Below are positions 1 through 4,908 of a stretch of DNA of 8,810 nt, one piece after another. This stretch comes from Flavobacteriales bacterium. Lineage in GTDB: Bacteria > Bacteroidota > Bacteroidia > Flavobacteriales > UA16. The stretch is taken from assembly GCA_002683735.1 (NCBI GenBank), contig NYTZ01000156.1, positions 1-8,810 of the forward strand, in the 5' to 3' direction. The notes beneath the pieces were generated by a model, which did not search any database, was not told the origin of the DNA, and saw only the letters and a program-made list of their open reading frames with translations. Within the stretch, counting starts at the first letter, position 1. Every line of letters begins with the position of its first letter. A program made the position numbers and the translations under genes.

Positions 1-46
1 CAGCCGCAGAGTCATGCAATTCACGCATCGAGGCAAGCGCCCCGTA

Positions 47-433
47 TCAAGTACGGTTCGCCGAGCAGTACCAAACCTCCCCGTCGCTCCAGCGAAGTTT
101 CTTACGCGTGCCTTGGCCCGCCTCCAGCACGGCAACGTGCGTCTCCCCGCCCACTTCCATCTCGATCTGGTTCGGAGGGATCAGCGTCAGCGGGCTGTTG
201 CTGACCTCGTACGCCACCGACCAGATCATCATGCCGTCGTGTATGTAGCCCATCTCCCGGCCGTCGTGCTCGGCGGTCCAGAATCCTTCGAATATGGCGA
301 ACTGGCCCGCGGCCTTTCCGGGGAGGACGGGCACGGGAGTAGGAACCCCCGACGCCTCCGACGTGGCCACGCTCTCCGAGGCGTCCGGGCAGGCAGACTC
401 TTGGATATCGCCACCCTTGACCGTCGAGGGGGG
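47..433 (-). pseudogene. Orphan C-terminal fragment of a hypothetical protein, joined to the truncated receptor
   Basis: This minus-strand frame, one base offset from the receptor frame, reads like real protein from about position 425 down to the TGA at 47-49. It begins with a Ser/Glu/Pro-rich linker and continues as a compact, aromatic-rich, beta-type sequence with GFWTAEHDGREMGYIHDG and ending KLRWSDGEVWYCSANRT. The pattern (G-x-W, then G-x-I/G-M-M-I-W) recalls small lipocalin-like or single-sheet domains, but I do not recognise the family. It has no start codon of its own before the domain: the frame stays open upstream only as an out-of-frame shadow of the receptor. In the same stretch the receptor frame becomes Arg/Gly-rich nonsense. 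I infer that this is the tail of another gene fused to the receptor by deletion, with a frame change at or near the six-base homopolymer at 428-433. A sequencing or assembly error is possible. Confidence 0.5.
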
Positions 434-1484
434 ACGAGCCGGTGACGCTTTCGATGCGCAGCAAGTCAATGCGTTCGCCGTAGCGCGTGTCCAATCCGCG
501 GTCGGCTTCGCGGAAATCAAGGGCGCCGCCAAATCGCTCTTCGGCGAGGGTGCGCAGGGTGGTGCGCCAACGGCGTTGGTCTCCACGGTGCTGCTTGCGC
601 AGGGTCAACACGCCGCGCTCCACGGTAGGCGCATCGGTGTAGCCGTCGCCGTTGTCGTCAATTCGGGTGGTGAAGCGCTGCACATCCGCTCCGATTTGCC
701 AGGGCGATTCGTCGGAGCCGAAGGCGCTGTTGGCGGAGACCAGCAGCCGTCCGTGGGTGTCGAGCGTGGCGTTGGCCCGGCCATGCCCCGGGCGGATGGG
801 GGCAAAGACGATGTTGATGACACCGCCCACGGCCTGGCTGCCAAACCGTGCGCTCGCAGGCCCTTGGATGACCTCCACCTGTTGGATCATGCCGAGGGGA
901 ATGCCATCCAGCGCATAAGCCGAGGCCAGTCCACCGAGCAGGGGAACCCCGTCGAGGAGCACCAGAGTGTACACGCCCTCGAGGCCGTTGATCTGGATGG
1001 TGTTGGTGCCGCAGACCCCGCAGCCCACGGTTTCGCGTACGCCATTGGTGAAGTCGATGGCCTCCGTGGCGTCGTCGGCGGGGATGCGGCGCAGGGAGGA
1101 CCCGGCGAGGAGCTGCGTCCGGATTGGGCTGTCCTTCATTCGCAAGGGGGACAGGCTGCCCACCACGGTGGCCCCGCCGATTAAGATGGCTTCAGGCTTC
1201 AGGCCCACTTCGATCTTGTCCTGGCCTCCACAACGCACGAGGGTGTCCAGCGTGAGATGGCCCAAGGCGCGAACCTCAAGGTGTACAGTCCCGCCATCTG
1301 AAGACGCAGGTACACGAAATTCTCCGGAATTGCCCGTGAGGCCCAAAGGGGCGCCATTGTCCAACACGATGGCGCCGGGCAAGGGCTGGCCTTCGGATTG
1401 GACGGCCACCACACATTGCCCTTGCACCACGGCGGTGGCGAAGAGCAGGAGTGGCAAAAAGAAGAGGTGAAAGCGTGGAGCCAC
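102..1484 (-). CDS. TonB-dependent receptor, C-terminally disrupted (plug plus start of barrel only)
   Basis: Outer-membrane TonB-dependent receptor that would import a scarce ligand using TonB-ExbBD energy. The start is GTG at 1484. It is forced, because the in-frame TAA of the upstream gene lies only two codons before it, and it leads directly into a signal peptide (residues 1-22, FFLPLLLFATAVVQG). A carboxypeptidase-regulatory-like beta-sandwich follows (about 25-95), then the plug (about 105-226) with GCGVCGTNTIQINGLEG, LVLLDGVPL, VEVIQGPASARFGSQAVGG and INIV. Cysteines 155 and 158 form a CxxC that I recall from a Bacteroidota receptor subfamily. Barrel-like sequence continues to about residue 350 (GERIDLLRIESVTG). 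From residue about 352 the frame turns into Arg/Gly-rich nonsense until TAA at 102. A whole receptor usually has 650 or more residues, so most of the barrel is missing and this copy is probably non-functional. It is cotranscribed with the DUF4476 gene six bases upstream. Confidence 0.8.
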   Translation of the reverse strand: MAPRFHLFFLPLLLFATAVVQGQCVVAVQSEGQPLPGAIVLDNGAPLGLTGNSGEFRVPASSDGGTVHLEVRALGHLTLDTLVRCGGQDKIEVGLKPEAILIGGATVVGSLSPLRMKDSPIRTQLLAGSSLRRIPADDATEAIDFTNGVRETVGCGVCGTNTIQINGLEGVYTLVLLDGVPLLGGLASAYALDGIPLGMIQQVEVIQGPASARFGSQAVGGVINIVFAPIRPGHGRANATLDTHGRLLVSANSAFGSDESPWQIGADVQRFTTRIDDNGDGYTDAPTVERGVLTLRKQHRGDQRRWRTTLRTLAEERFGGALDFREADRGLDTRYGERIDLLRIESVTGSSPLDGQGWRYPRVCLPGRLGERGHVGGVGGSYSRARPPRKGRGPVRHIRRILDRRARRPGDGLHTRRHDDLVGGVRGQQQPADADPSEPDRDGSGRGDARCRAGGGPRHA

Positions 1485-1490
1485 GAAGGC

Positions 1491-2051
1491 TTATTCGGCG
1501 ATGCCTTCCTCGAGTTCTTCAATGCTCAGTTCGAAGTCGAAGGCGCCATAAGTCAGGTAGTAATTGCTGGGATCGACACAGCGGGGATGGGCTAGGATGG
1601 CAAATTCCAAGCGTGTGGCTTCGAAGTCAAATGCCCGCATGACCTCGGCCACTTGTTCGGCAGTGAGGTACTGTCCTCGAAGCGGGGATTTTGCGGTGGC
1701 CAACTTGCTGCTTTCAAAGTCTTTGGACTTGACTTCATTCAAGTATCGGTTGAAGTTCAGGTCGTTCATGGGGAACGGTCCGGAAGGAGCGGGTGCCGCC
1801 GCAGGTGCTGCAGCATTGCCCCAACCTTCGGTTTGGGTGTCCATCTGCATGTCCTGCTCCATGTGCATGCCGTCCATCTGGACGTCCATATTCATCTGGT
1901 CGCCCTCTCCGTCGATGGAGATGTTCATGTTCATCTGCTCGCCGTCGGCATCGATGGACATGTTCATGTTGAAGCCTTCTGATTGGGCAGACAGAGTGGC
2001 GGGGAGGAGGAGCAGAGCCATCACAACGCCTGAAAAGAGGGTGCGCATCAT
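1491..2051 (-). CDS. Exported DUF4476 protein with a methionine-rich tandem repeat
   Basis: A 186-residue exported protein. Residues 1-22 are a clean signal peptide (hydrophobic core VVMALLLLPATL, cleavage near LSA-Q). Residues 27-65 hold three 13-residue repeats built on MNM-x-I-D-x-x-G-x-Q; residues 29-70 contain eleven methionines, one histidine and many Asp/Glu. An Ala/Pro linker (about 79-92) leads to a C-terminal domain at 94-184 that matches the DUF4476 pattern: MNDLNFNRYLNEVKSKDFES, then SKLATAK, YLTAEQVAEVM, FDFEATRLEFA, a conserved Cys158 and YYLTYGAFDFELSIEEL. The DUF4476 function is unknown. The Met-rich segment resembles methionine clusters that bind Cu(I) in periplasmic proteins, so a metal-binding role is inferred. 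It is the first gene of a two-gene unit with the receptor. ATG codons at 2051 and 2048 are both possible starts; the first is given. A -7-like element sits four bases upstream. Confidence 0.85.
   Translation of the reverse strand: MMRTLFSGVVMALLLLPATLSAQSEGFNMNMSIDADGEQMNMNISIDGEGDQMNMDVQMDGMHMEQDMQMDTQTEGWGNAAAPAAAPAPSGPFPMNDLNFNRYLNEVKSKDFESSKLATAKSPLRGQYLTAEQVAEVMRAFDFEATRLEFAILAHPRCVDPSNYYLTYGAFDFELSIEELEEGIAE
1857..1973 (-). repeat. Three 39-bp tandem repeats encoding a Met-rich 13-residue unit
   Basis: Inside the DUF4476 gene, residues 27-39, 40-52 and 53-65 align as FNMNMSIDADGEQ, MNMNISIDGEGDQ and MNMDVQMDGMHME. The first two units are close copies; the third is more diverged and richer in Met. 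The MNM spacing is kept in all three, and a further M-x-M pair follows at residues 68-70. At the DNA level the same units appear on the plus strand as recurring CATGTTCAT-like and TCGATGGA words. This points to expansion by local duplication. Confidence 0.75.
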
Positions 2052-2055
2052 GGTG

Positions 2056-2063
2056 CAAAAGTA
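2056..2063 (-). promoter_or_regulatory. Bacteroidota-type -7 element of the DUF4476/receptor unit
   Basis: Read on the minus strand this is TACTTTTG, an exact fit to the Bacteroidota -7 consensus TAnnTTTG. The DUF4476 ATG follows after only CACC, so transcription would start at or just before the start codon and the mRNA would be leaderless or nearly so. I see no convincing -33 TTTG at the usual spacing. The element overlaps one arm of an inverted repeat. Confidence 0.5.
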
Positions 2064-2078
2064 GGGCGACGTCCCTAC
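2061..2078. repeat. Inverted repeat GTAGGG-N6-CCCTAC over the promoter
   Basis: A perfect 6-bp inverted repeat with a 6-base spacer (CGACGT) starts at 2061 and ends at 2078. Its left arm overlaps the TA end of the -7 element of the DUF4476/receptor unit, on the upstream side of that promoter. A dimeric repressor could bind there. It is short, and in GC-rich DNA a chance origin cannot be excluded. Confidence 0.35.
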
Positions 2079-2121
2079 GGTTGGGCGTGGCTTTTGCGCC
2101 CGAGAATTGGACAGGACGGGC

Positions 2122-2130
2122 TAGATTTTG
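2122..2130 (+). promoter_or_regulatory. Possible -7 element before a small ORF
   Basis: TAGATTTTG is close to the TAnnTTTG consensus, with one extra T, and lies three bases before the ATG at 2134. The placement copies that of the other genes in the window. No -33 box at proper spacing is visible: the nearest TTGG, at 2107-2110, is only 11 bases away. Confidence 0.25.
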
Positions 2131-2133
2131 AAG

Positions 2134-2259
2134 ATGACTACCCGCACTCGAATCTTCTGGACGGCATGGGCCATGAAAGCGCAGTTGTCTGCCGGGACAT
2201 CCGTCTTCCAGGCGTCGGACCGCCCTTCAGTCCGGCTTCAGGTTCAGGCGCGTGACTGA
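2134..2259 (+). CDS. Possible 41-residue small ORF, unknown function
   Basis: ATG at 2134 to TGA at 2257-2259 encodes 41 residues starting MTTRTRIFWTAWAMKAQLSA. It has no signal peptide, recognised domain or cysteine, and I do not recognise it. It is listed because a -7-like element stands just before its ATG and because about 70% of its third codon positions are G or C, which is compatible with coding but not decisive. It converges on the lipoprotein gene with three bases between the two stops. It might also be the remnant of a longer gene, or no gene at all. Confidence 0.25.
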   Translation: MTTRTRIFWTAWAMKAQLSAGTSVFQASDRPSVRLQVQARD

Positions 2260-2268
2260 GCGTCAGTC
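2254..2268. repeat. Small palindrome holding two convergent stop codons
   Basis: GACTGA-GCG-TCAGTC is a perfect 6-bp inverted repeat with a 3-base loop. Its left arm contains the TGA of the plus-strand small ORF and its right arm the TGA of the minus-strand lipoprotein gene. An overlapping alternative hairpin, CGTCA-GTCGT-TGACG, lies at 2261-2275. Neither is followed by a T-run, so intrinsic termination is weakly supported at best. Confidence 0.35.
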
Positions 2269-2433
2269 GTTGACGTAGCTGATGCCGTGTCCCATGAGCA
2301 CGTAAGATTGGTTCCACAGGTCTTGGCTGTGGGCGTTTGACGTCCGGAGGTGGGACGCGGTGGTGCAACCGGCGGCGAAGGCGACGAAAGCCATTGCGAC
2401 CAGCGCGAAGAGGGAGGATTCAAACACTTTCAC
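2263..2433 (-). CDS. Small putative lipoprotein, unknown function
   Basis: From GTG at 2433 this encodes 56 residues: a short charged start (KVFE), a hydrophobic stretch ending in VAFAAGC and a mature part of about 35 residues (CTTASHLRTSNAHSQDLWNQ, then YVLMGHGISYVND). The AAGC lipobox places the acylated cysteine at residue 23, so the product should be anchored in a membrane facing the periplasm or the surface. The frame is open further upstream to 2523, but that extension is Arg/Pro-rich and would bury the signal peptide, so the GTG at 2433 is preferred. No family was recognised. It may be intact, since the end looks natural and the length suits small Bacteroidota lipoproteins. No clear -7 element was found in front of the GTG. 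Confidence 0.55.
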   Translation of the reverse strand: MKVFESSLFALVAMAFVAFAAGCTTASHLRTSNAHSQDLWNQSYVLMGHGISYVND

Positions 2434-2549
2434 GGAGGCAGATTTTCGGGGTCTAGGGCGTCGGCAAGCATGGCCGCCACGCAGAACGAATGCAGTGATG
2501 CGTGTCATTCGTGGACGTGACATGCGGCTTGGGACAATGGATTGAACGG

Positions 2550-2568
2550 AAAAACCCTCGGCAGGGTT
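2550..2568 (-). terminator. Possible intrinsic terminator (minus strand) or leader hairpin (plus strand)
   Basis: On the minus strand AACCCT-GCCG-AGGGTT (2568-2553) is a perfect 6-bp stem with a 4-base loop, followed directly by T residues (a run of five T at 2554-2550, two of them in the stem). That resembles a weak intrinsic terminator for transcripts coming from the serine hydrolase gene. On the plus strand the same hairpin lies eight bases before the ATG at 2577 and could affect initiation there. Confidence 0.3.
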
Positions 2569-2576
2569 ACCTCATC

Positions 2577-2747
2577 ATGGGACGCAAGCGCGACTTGAAG
2601 AATGTTTACCCTAAGCGGCCGCCCGCGATGTCGCCGGACGATCCGGAGGCCCTCAACGACTGGGGGGAGGAGCTGCACCGCATGACGGAGAAGCGCCGTC
2701 GGACCCACGAGCAGCACAAGCCCGGCAAGTCCCCGCAGGAGACTTGA
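2577..2747 (+). CDS. Small basic hypothetical protein (56 aa)
   Basis: ATG at 2577 to TGA at 2745-2747 encodes 56 highly charged residues: MGRKRDLKNVYPKRPPAM, then a SPDDPEALNDWGEEL segment and a Lys/Arg/His-rich helix (RMTEKRRRTHEQHKPGK). There is no signal peptide, membrane segment or cysteine, so it should be cytoplasmic, and the basic patches would suit nucleic acid or ribosome contact, which is only a guess. The frame is open upstream to a GTG at 2502, but that part reads less like protein and contains the hairpin, so the internal ATG is preferred. Third codon positions are strongly G/C, as in neighbouring genes, which supports coding. It ends 21 bases from the stop of the convergent hydrolase gene. 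Confidence 0.55.
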   Translation: MGRKRDLKNVYPKRPPAMSPDDPEALNDWGEELHRMTEKRRRTHEQHKPGKSPQET

Positions 2748-2768
2748 CCTTCGCCGGACGGGCCGTAT

Positions 2769-4019
2769 TCAGCGGTTCATGACCTCGTAGAAGGCCGAGA
2801 AGGTGCCGTCATTGCGGATGCCGTAGGTCTGTTTCATCAGCACGGCGATTTCCCCGTTTTCGAGGTTGCCGTAGTACTGCGTGTTGAAATACCCGCTCCA
2901 GCAGAAGCGGTGGCCTTCGGCGTTGGGGAAGACGGCACAGGCCAGCCCTTGGTGCCAATCGTCTTCGATCAAGCCCGGTGCATGGTCGGCGAGCAGAGTG
3001 TCGATGGTGGCTTCCGCAAGCAACCGCCCGCCAGGGATGGCGCCCCGGTCCACGATCATCTGGAGGAATCGGGCGTAGTCCAATGCCGAGCTCGTCAGGC
3101 CAGCTCCCCCACTGCACAGAGGCCAATCCGACCGGAGGGGGTAGTCGGTGGTGTAGTGCGGGTGGCGGTGGGGTTGCCATGCGCCTGCCGAGTCCTTTTC
3201 CCAGACTTCGACCAGGTTGGCCTGCTGCTCTTGGGGAAGCACGAAATGAGTGTTGTCCATGCCGAGCGGGTCGAGCAGCTCGGTGCGCAGGAAGTCGGCG
3301 TACGGTTGGCCGGAGGCCGCTTCGACCACGGCCACCAGCACGTCGAGCCCCAAGCCGTAGGTCCATTGATCGCCAGGTGAATGGGCCAATCCGGTCTTGG
3401 CCAGCCGGCTGACGTTGTCACGGGTGCTCCGCCCGTCGGTGGGGAAGAGGTCCATGACGCCGTTTCGGGCGTAGAGTCTGGCGAACCGCTCGTCCCCGAT
3501 GTCGCCGTAGGGAATTCCGCTCGTGTGGGTCATCAGGTGGCGGATGGTGAGGGGCTGGATCGGGGGCAAATACACGCCGGTGGTGTCGTCCCTTAGCGAG
3601 TCCAGCACGGCGATGTCGCCGAATTCAGGCAGGTATTGGGCCACGGGGTCATCCAGCCCAATCTGGCCACGTTCCCACAAGATCATGGCGGCAATGGCCG
3701 TGGTGGCCTTGGTCATCGAGCAGATGCGGAAGAGGCCATCCTTCTCCATGGGGTCGCCGGTGATCGGGTCTTGAACGCCAAACGCCTTGTGCCCGAGGAC
3801 GTGGCCGTCCCGGGCTAGGAGGAGCACGGCGCCCGGTATGGCGCCTTCGGCCATGGCGGAATCGATGGCGGCAGTCAGGGCCGTCCAACTGCTGTCCTTT
3901 GCCAGGTCCACGTCTGCAGGGTCGGCATTCAACCCCACCCGAGATACCGGTCCGGGCTGACAGGCTTGGAAGGCGAAGGCGAGAAGGAGGGGCAGGGCGA
4001 GGGGGAGCCGGTTCGTCAT
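2769..4019 (-). CDS. Serine hydrolase, beta-lactamase/class C (SxxK) family, probable lipoprotein
   Basis: A 416-residue beta-lactamase-family protein (Pfam Beta-lactamase, class C/EstB/D-aminopeptidase-like fold). The N-terminus has a Lys-free hydrophobic signal (LPLALPLLLAFAF) ending in QAC, so Cys20 is a likely lipidation site. The catalytic SxxK is S101-M-T-K104 within FRICSMTKATTA. The family landmarks LTIRHLMTHTSGIPYG (157-172), DPLGMDNT (250-257) and GGAGLTSSALDYARF (304-318) are all present. The YxN position reads Y221-G-L and the C-terminal substrate-site motif reads W374-S-G-Y, so both differ from a true class C beta-lactamase; an esterase or peptidase role is more likely than antibiotic resistance. 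The length is normal and the gene looks intact. In-frame TTG (4055) and ATG (4037) codons lie upstream, but the ATG at 4019 places the signal correctly and has promoter-like elements before it. The gene is divergent from the membrane protein gene. Confidence 0.88.
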   Translation of the reverse strand: MTNRLPLALPLLLAFAFQACQPGPVSRVGLNADPADVDLAKDSSWTALTAAIDSAMAEGAIPGAVLLLARDGHVLGHKAFGVQDPITGDPMEKDGLFRICSMTKATTAIAAMILWERGQIGLDDPVAQYLPEFGDIAVLDSLRDDTTGVYLPPIQPLTIRHLMTHTSGIPYGDIGDERFARLYARNGVMDLFPTDGRSTRDNVSRLAKTGLAHSPGDQWTYGLGLDVLVAVVEAASGQPYADFLRTELLDPLGMDNTHFVLPQEQQANLVEVWEKDSAGAWQPHRHPHYTTDYPLRSDWPLCSGGAGLTSSALDYARFLQMIVDRGAIPGGRLLAEATIDTLLADHAPGLIEDDWHQGLACAVFPNAEGHRFCWSGYFNTQYYGNLENGEIAVLMKQTYGIRNDGTFSAFYEVMNR

Positions 4020-4025
4020 GGCGCA

Positions 4026-4055
4026 CAACTTCGGCATGCCGTCCTGTTTGACCAA
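4026..4055 (-). promoter_or_regulatory. Candidate promoter of the serine hydrolase gene
   Basis: On the minus strand a TTGG (4055-4052) and a degenerate -7 GAAGTTG (4032-4026) are separated by 19 bases, the spacing expected for Bacteroidota -33/-7 promoters. The ATG at 4019 follows after six bases. The match at -7 is imperfect (GA instead of TA). The position favours the ATG at 4019 over upstream start codons, which would fall inside the promoter. Confidence 0.3.
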
Positions 4056-4101
4056 GTGTTGACCCGCATCCTAAGCGCGGCCCCCTTCGGATGGCCAGCC
4101 C

Positions 4102-4108
4102 TAGATTG
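4102..4108 (+). promoter_or_regulatory. -7-like element of the membrane protein gene
   Basis: TAGATTG fits a TAnnTTG variant of the Bacteroidota -7 box. The ATG at 4114 follows after five bases (CCCCC), so a very short leader is expected. No -33 box is evident. It lies in the 94-bp divergent intergenic region shared with the hydrolase promoter. Confidence 0.4.
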
Positions 4109-4113
4109 CCCCC

Positions 4114-4872
4114 ATGAGCGAATTGGATGTGGTCGTCGGGATGGAGGAGCCCCGCTACTGGGTGGCGTTGGGTGCCTGTGTCGCCGGTGCGGCTGCGCTG
4201 TTCTGGTGGACCGGCCGTGACTGCGGCAAGGGCAAGGCCACCTTGCAGGCCATCGGCTGGACCTTCCTTGGTATGCAGGTCTTCGAGTTGATCCACGCCT
4301 CACTCAACCCGGACCTGCCCTTTTCCATTCACCGCTCCCTTCCGCTTCACTTCTGTGGGCTCAATGCCATCCTGCTCGGCATTCTGTGCTTTCGGCCCAA
4401 CCCGCATGTTTTCACGTTTGCCGGGTTCATGGGCATGATCGGCGGGTTCCATTCCGTACTGACGCCCCAGCTGCCGTCGGGCGATGCCTTGCCGCTCTTC
4501 GTGTTGTTCTACCTGAAGCACGCTGCTCTGGTGGTGGTGCCCATCGTTCTGGTCCGGTCCTTCGGGGCGCAATTCCCCCGCTGGGCGTGGATGCGGGCCT
4601 ACCTCATCGCCGTGGGTTTGTCCACTTTGGTGATGGGGGTCAATGCTGTGCTCAACGGTCCCTTGGCCCACCCGGACGGACTCGTGGCCAACTACATGTA
4701 CGTCTGGGAGATTCCGGAGGCCAACAACCCGCTTTTGATCGACTGGCCCTGGCCGTGGTACTTGGCCCCGTTGCATGTGGCCCTGCTCGTTCACCTCATC
4801 GTGATCAACGCGGTGTTCCGGCGATTCCTGCCCGCGGAGGAGAATGGCCGGAACCTGCGCTGGTACGAGTGA
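4114..4872 (+). CDS. TMEM164/YwaF-family integral membrane protein (TIGR02206-like)
   Basis: A 252-residue polytopic membrane protein with about seven hydrophobic segments (roughly residues 15-32, 44-62, 79-93, 98-117, 126-147, 160-180 and 218-238). It carries the family signature LPLHFCGLNAILLG (76-89), followed by FAGFMGMIGGFHSVLTP (102-118) and FYLKHAALVVVPIVLV (132-147). This matches the YwaF/TP0381-type bacterial proteins related to eukaryotic TMEM164. Human TMEM164 has been described as an acyltransferase for ether phospholipids using a Cys/His pair; Cys81 and His136 here are equivalent candidates by motif, so an acyl-transfer role in membrane lipids is a plausible inference. The bacterial members have no settled function. 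The length is normal (about 230-260 aa) and no defect is seen. The ATG at 4114 lies five bases after a -7-like element. The gene ends 36 bases before the giant secreted protein gene, which seems to have its own promoter. Confidence 0.8.
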   Translation: MSELDVVVGMEEPRYWVALGACVAGAAALFWWTGRDCGKGKATLQAIGWTFLGMQVFELIHASLNPDLPFSIHRSLPLHFCGLNAILLGILCFRPNPHVFTFAGFMGMIGGFHSVLTPQLPSGDALPLFVLFYLKHAALVVVPIVLVRSFGAQFPRWAWMRAYLIAVGLSTLVMGVNAVLNGPLAHPDGLVANYMYVWEIPEANNPLLIDWPWPWYLAPLHVALLVHLIVINAVFRRFLPAEENGRNLRWYE

Positions 4873-4896
4873 CTGCTCACGGTGTGGGTGCCGTCG

Positions 4897-4903
4897 TATC
4901 TTG
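4897..4903 (+). promoter_or_regulatory. -7-like element of the large secreted protein gene
   Basis: TATCTTG fits TAnnTTG and is five bases (ACGTC) before the ATG at 4909, the same arrangement as at 4102-4114. No -33 box is evident in the short gap after the upstream gene. Read-through from the membrane protein gene is also possible. Confidence 0.4.
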
Positions 4904-4908
4904 ACGTC

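Noticed and set aside
294..1184. A 296-codon open frame on the plus strand opposite the receptor gene
   Set aside because: It is antisense to a clear receptor plug, has Ala/Gly/Val-rich composition without domains, and follows from high GC content.
2434..2523. An N-terminal extension of the small lipoprotein to ATG 2523
   Set aside because: It would put about 30 Arg/Pro-rich residues before the signal peptide and lipobox.
2502..2576. An N-terminal extension of the small basic protein from GTG 2502
   Set aside because: The extension crosses the hairpin, has a poorer coding look, and the ATG at 2577 gives a compact charged protein.
3649..4296. A 215-codon minus-strand frame across the hydrolase start and the membrane protein gene
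   Set aside because: It overlaps two real genes and both of their promoters, and its composition is Arg/Pro/His-rich.
4866..4880. A terminator between the membrane protein gene and the large secreted gene
   Set aside because: Only a 4-bp stem (GTGA/TCAC) and no T-run were found.
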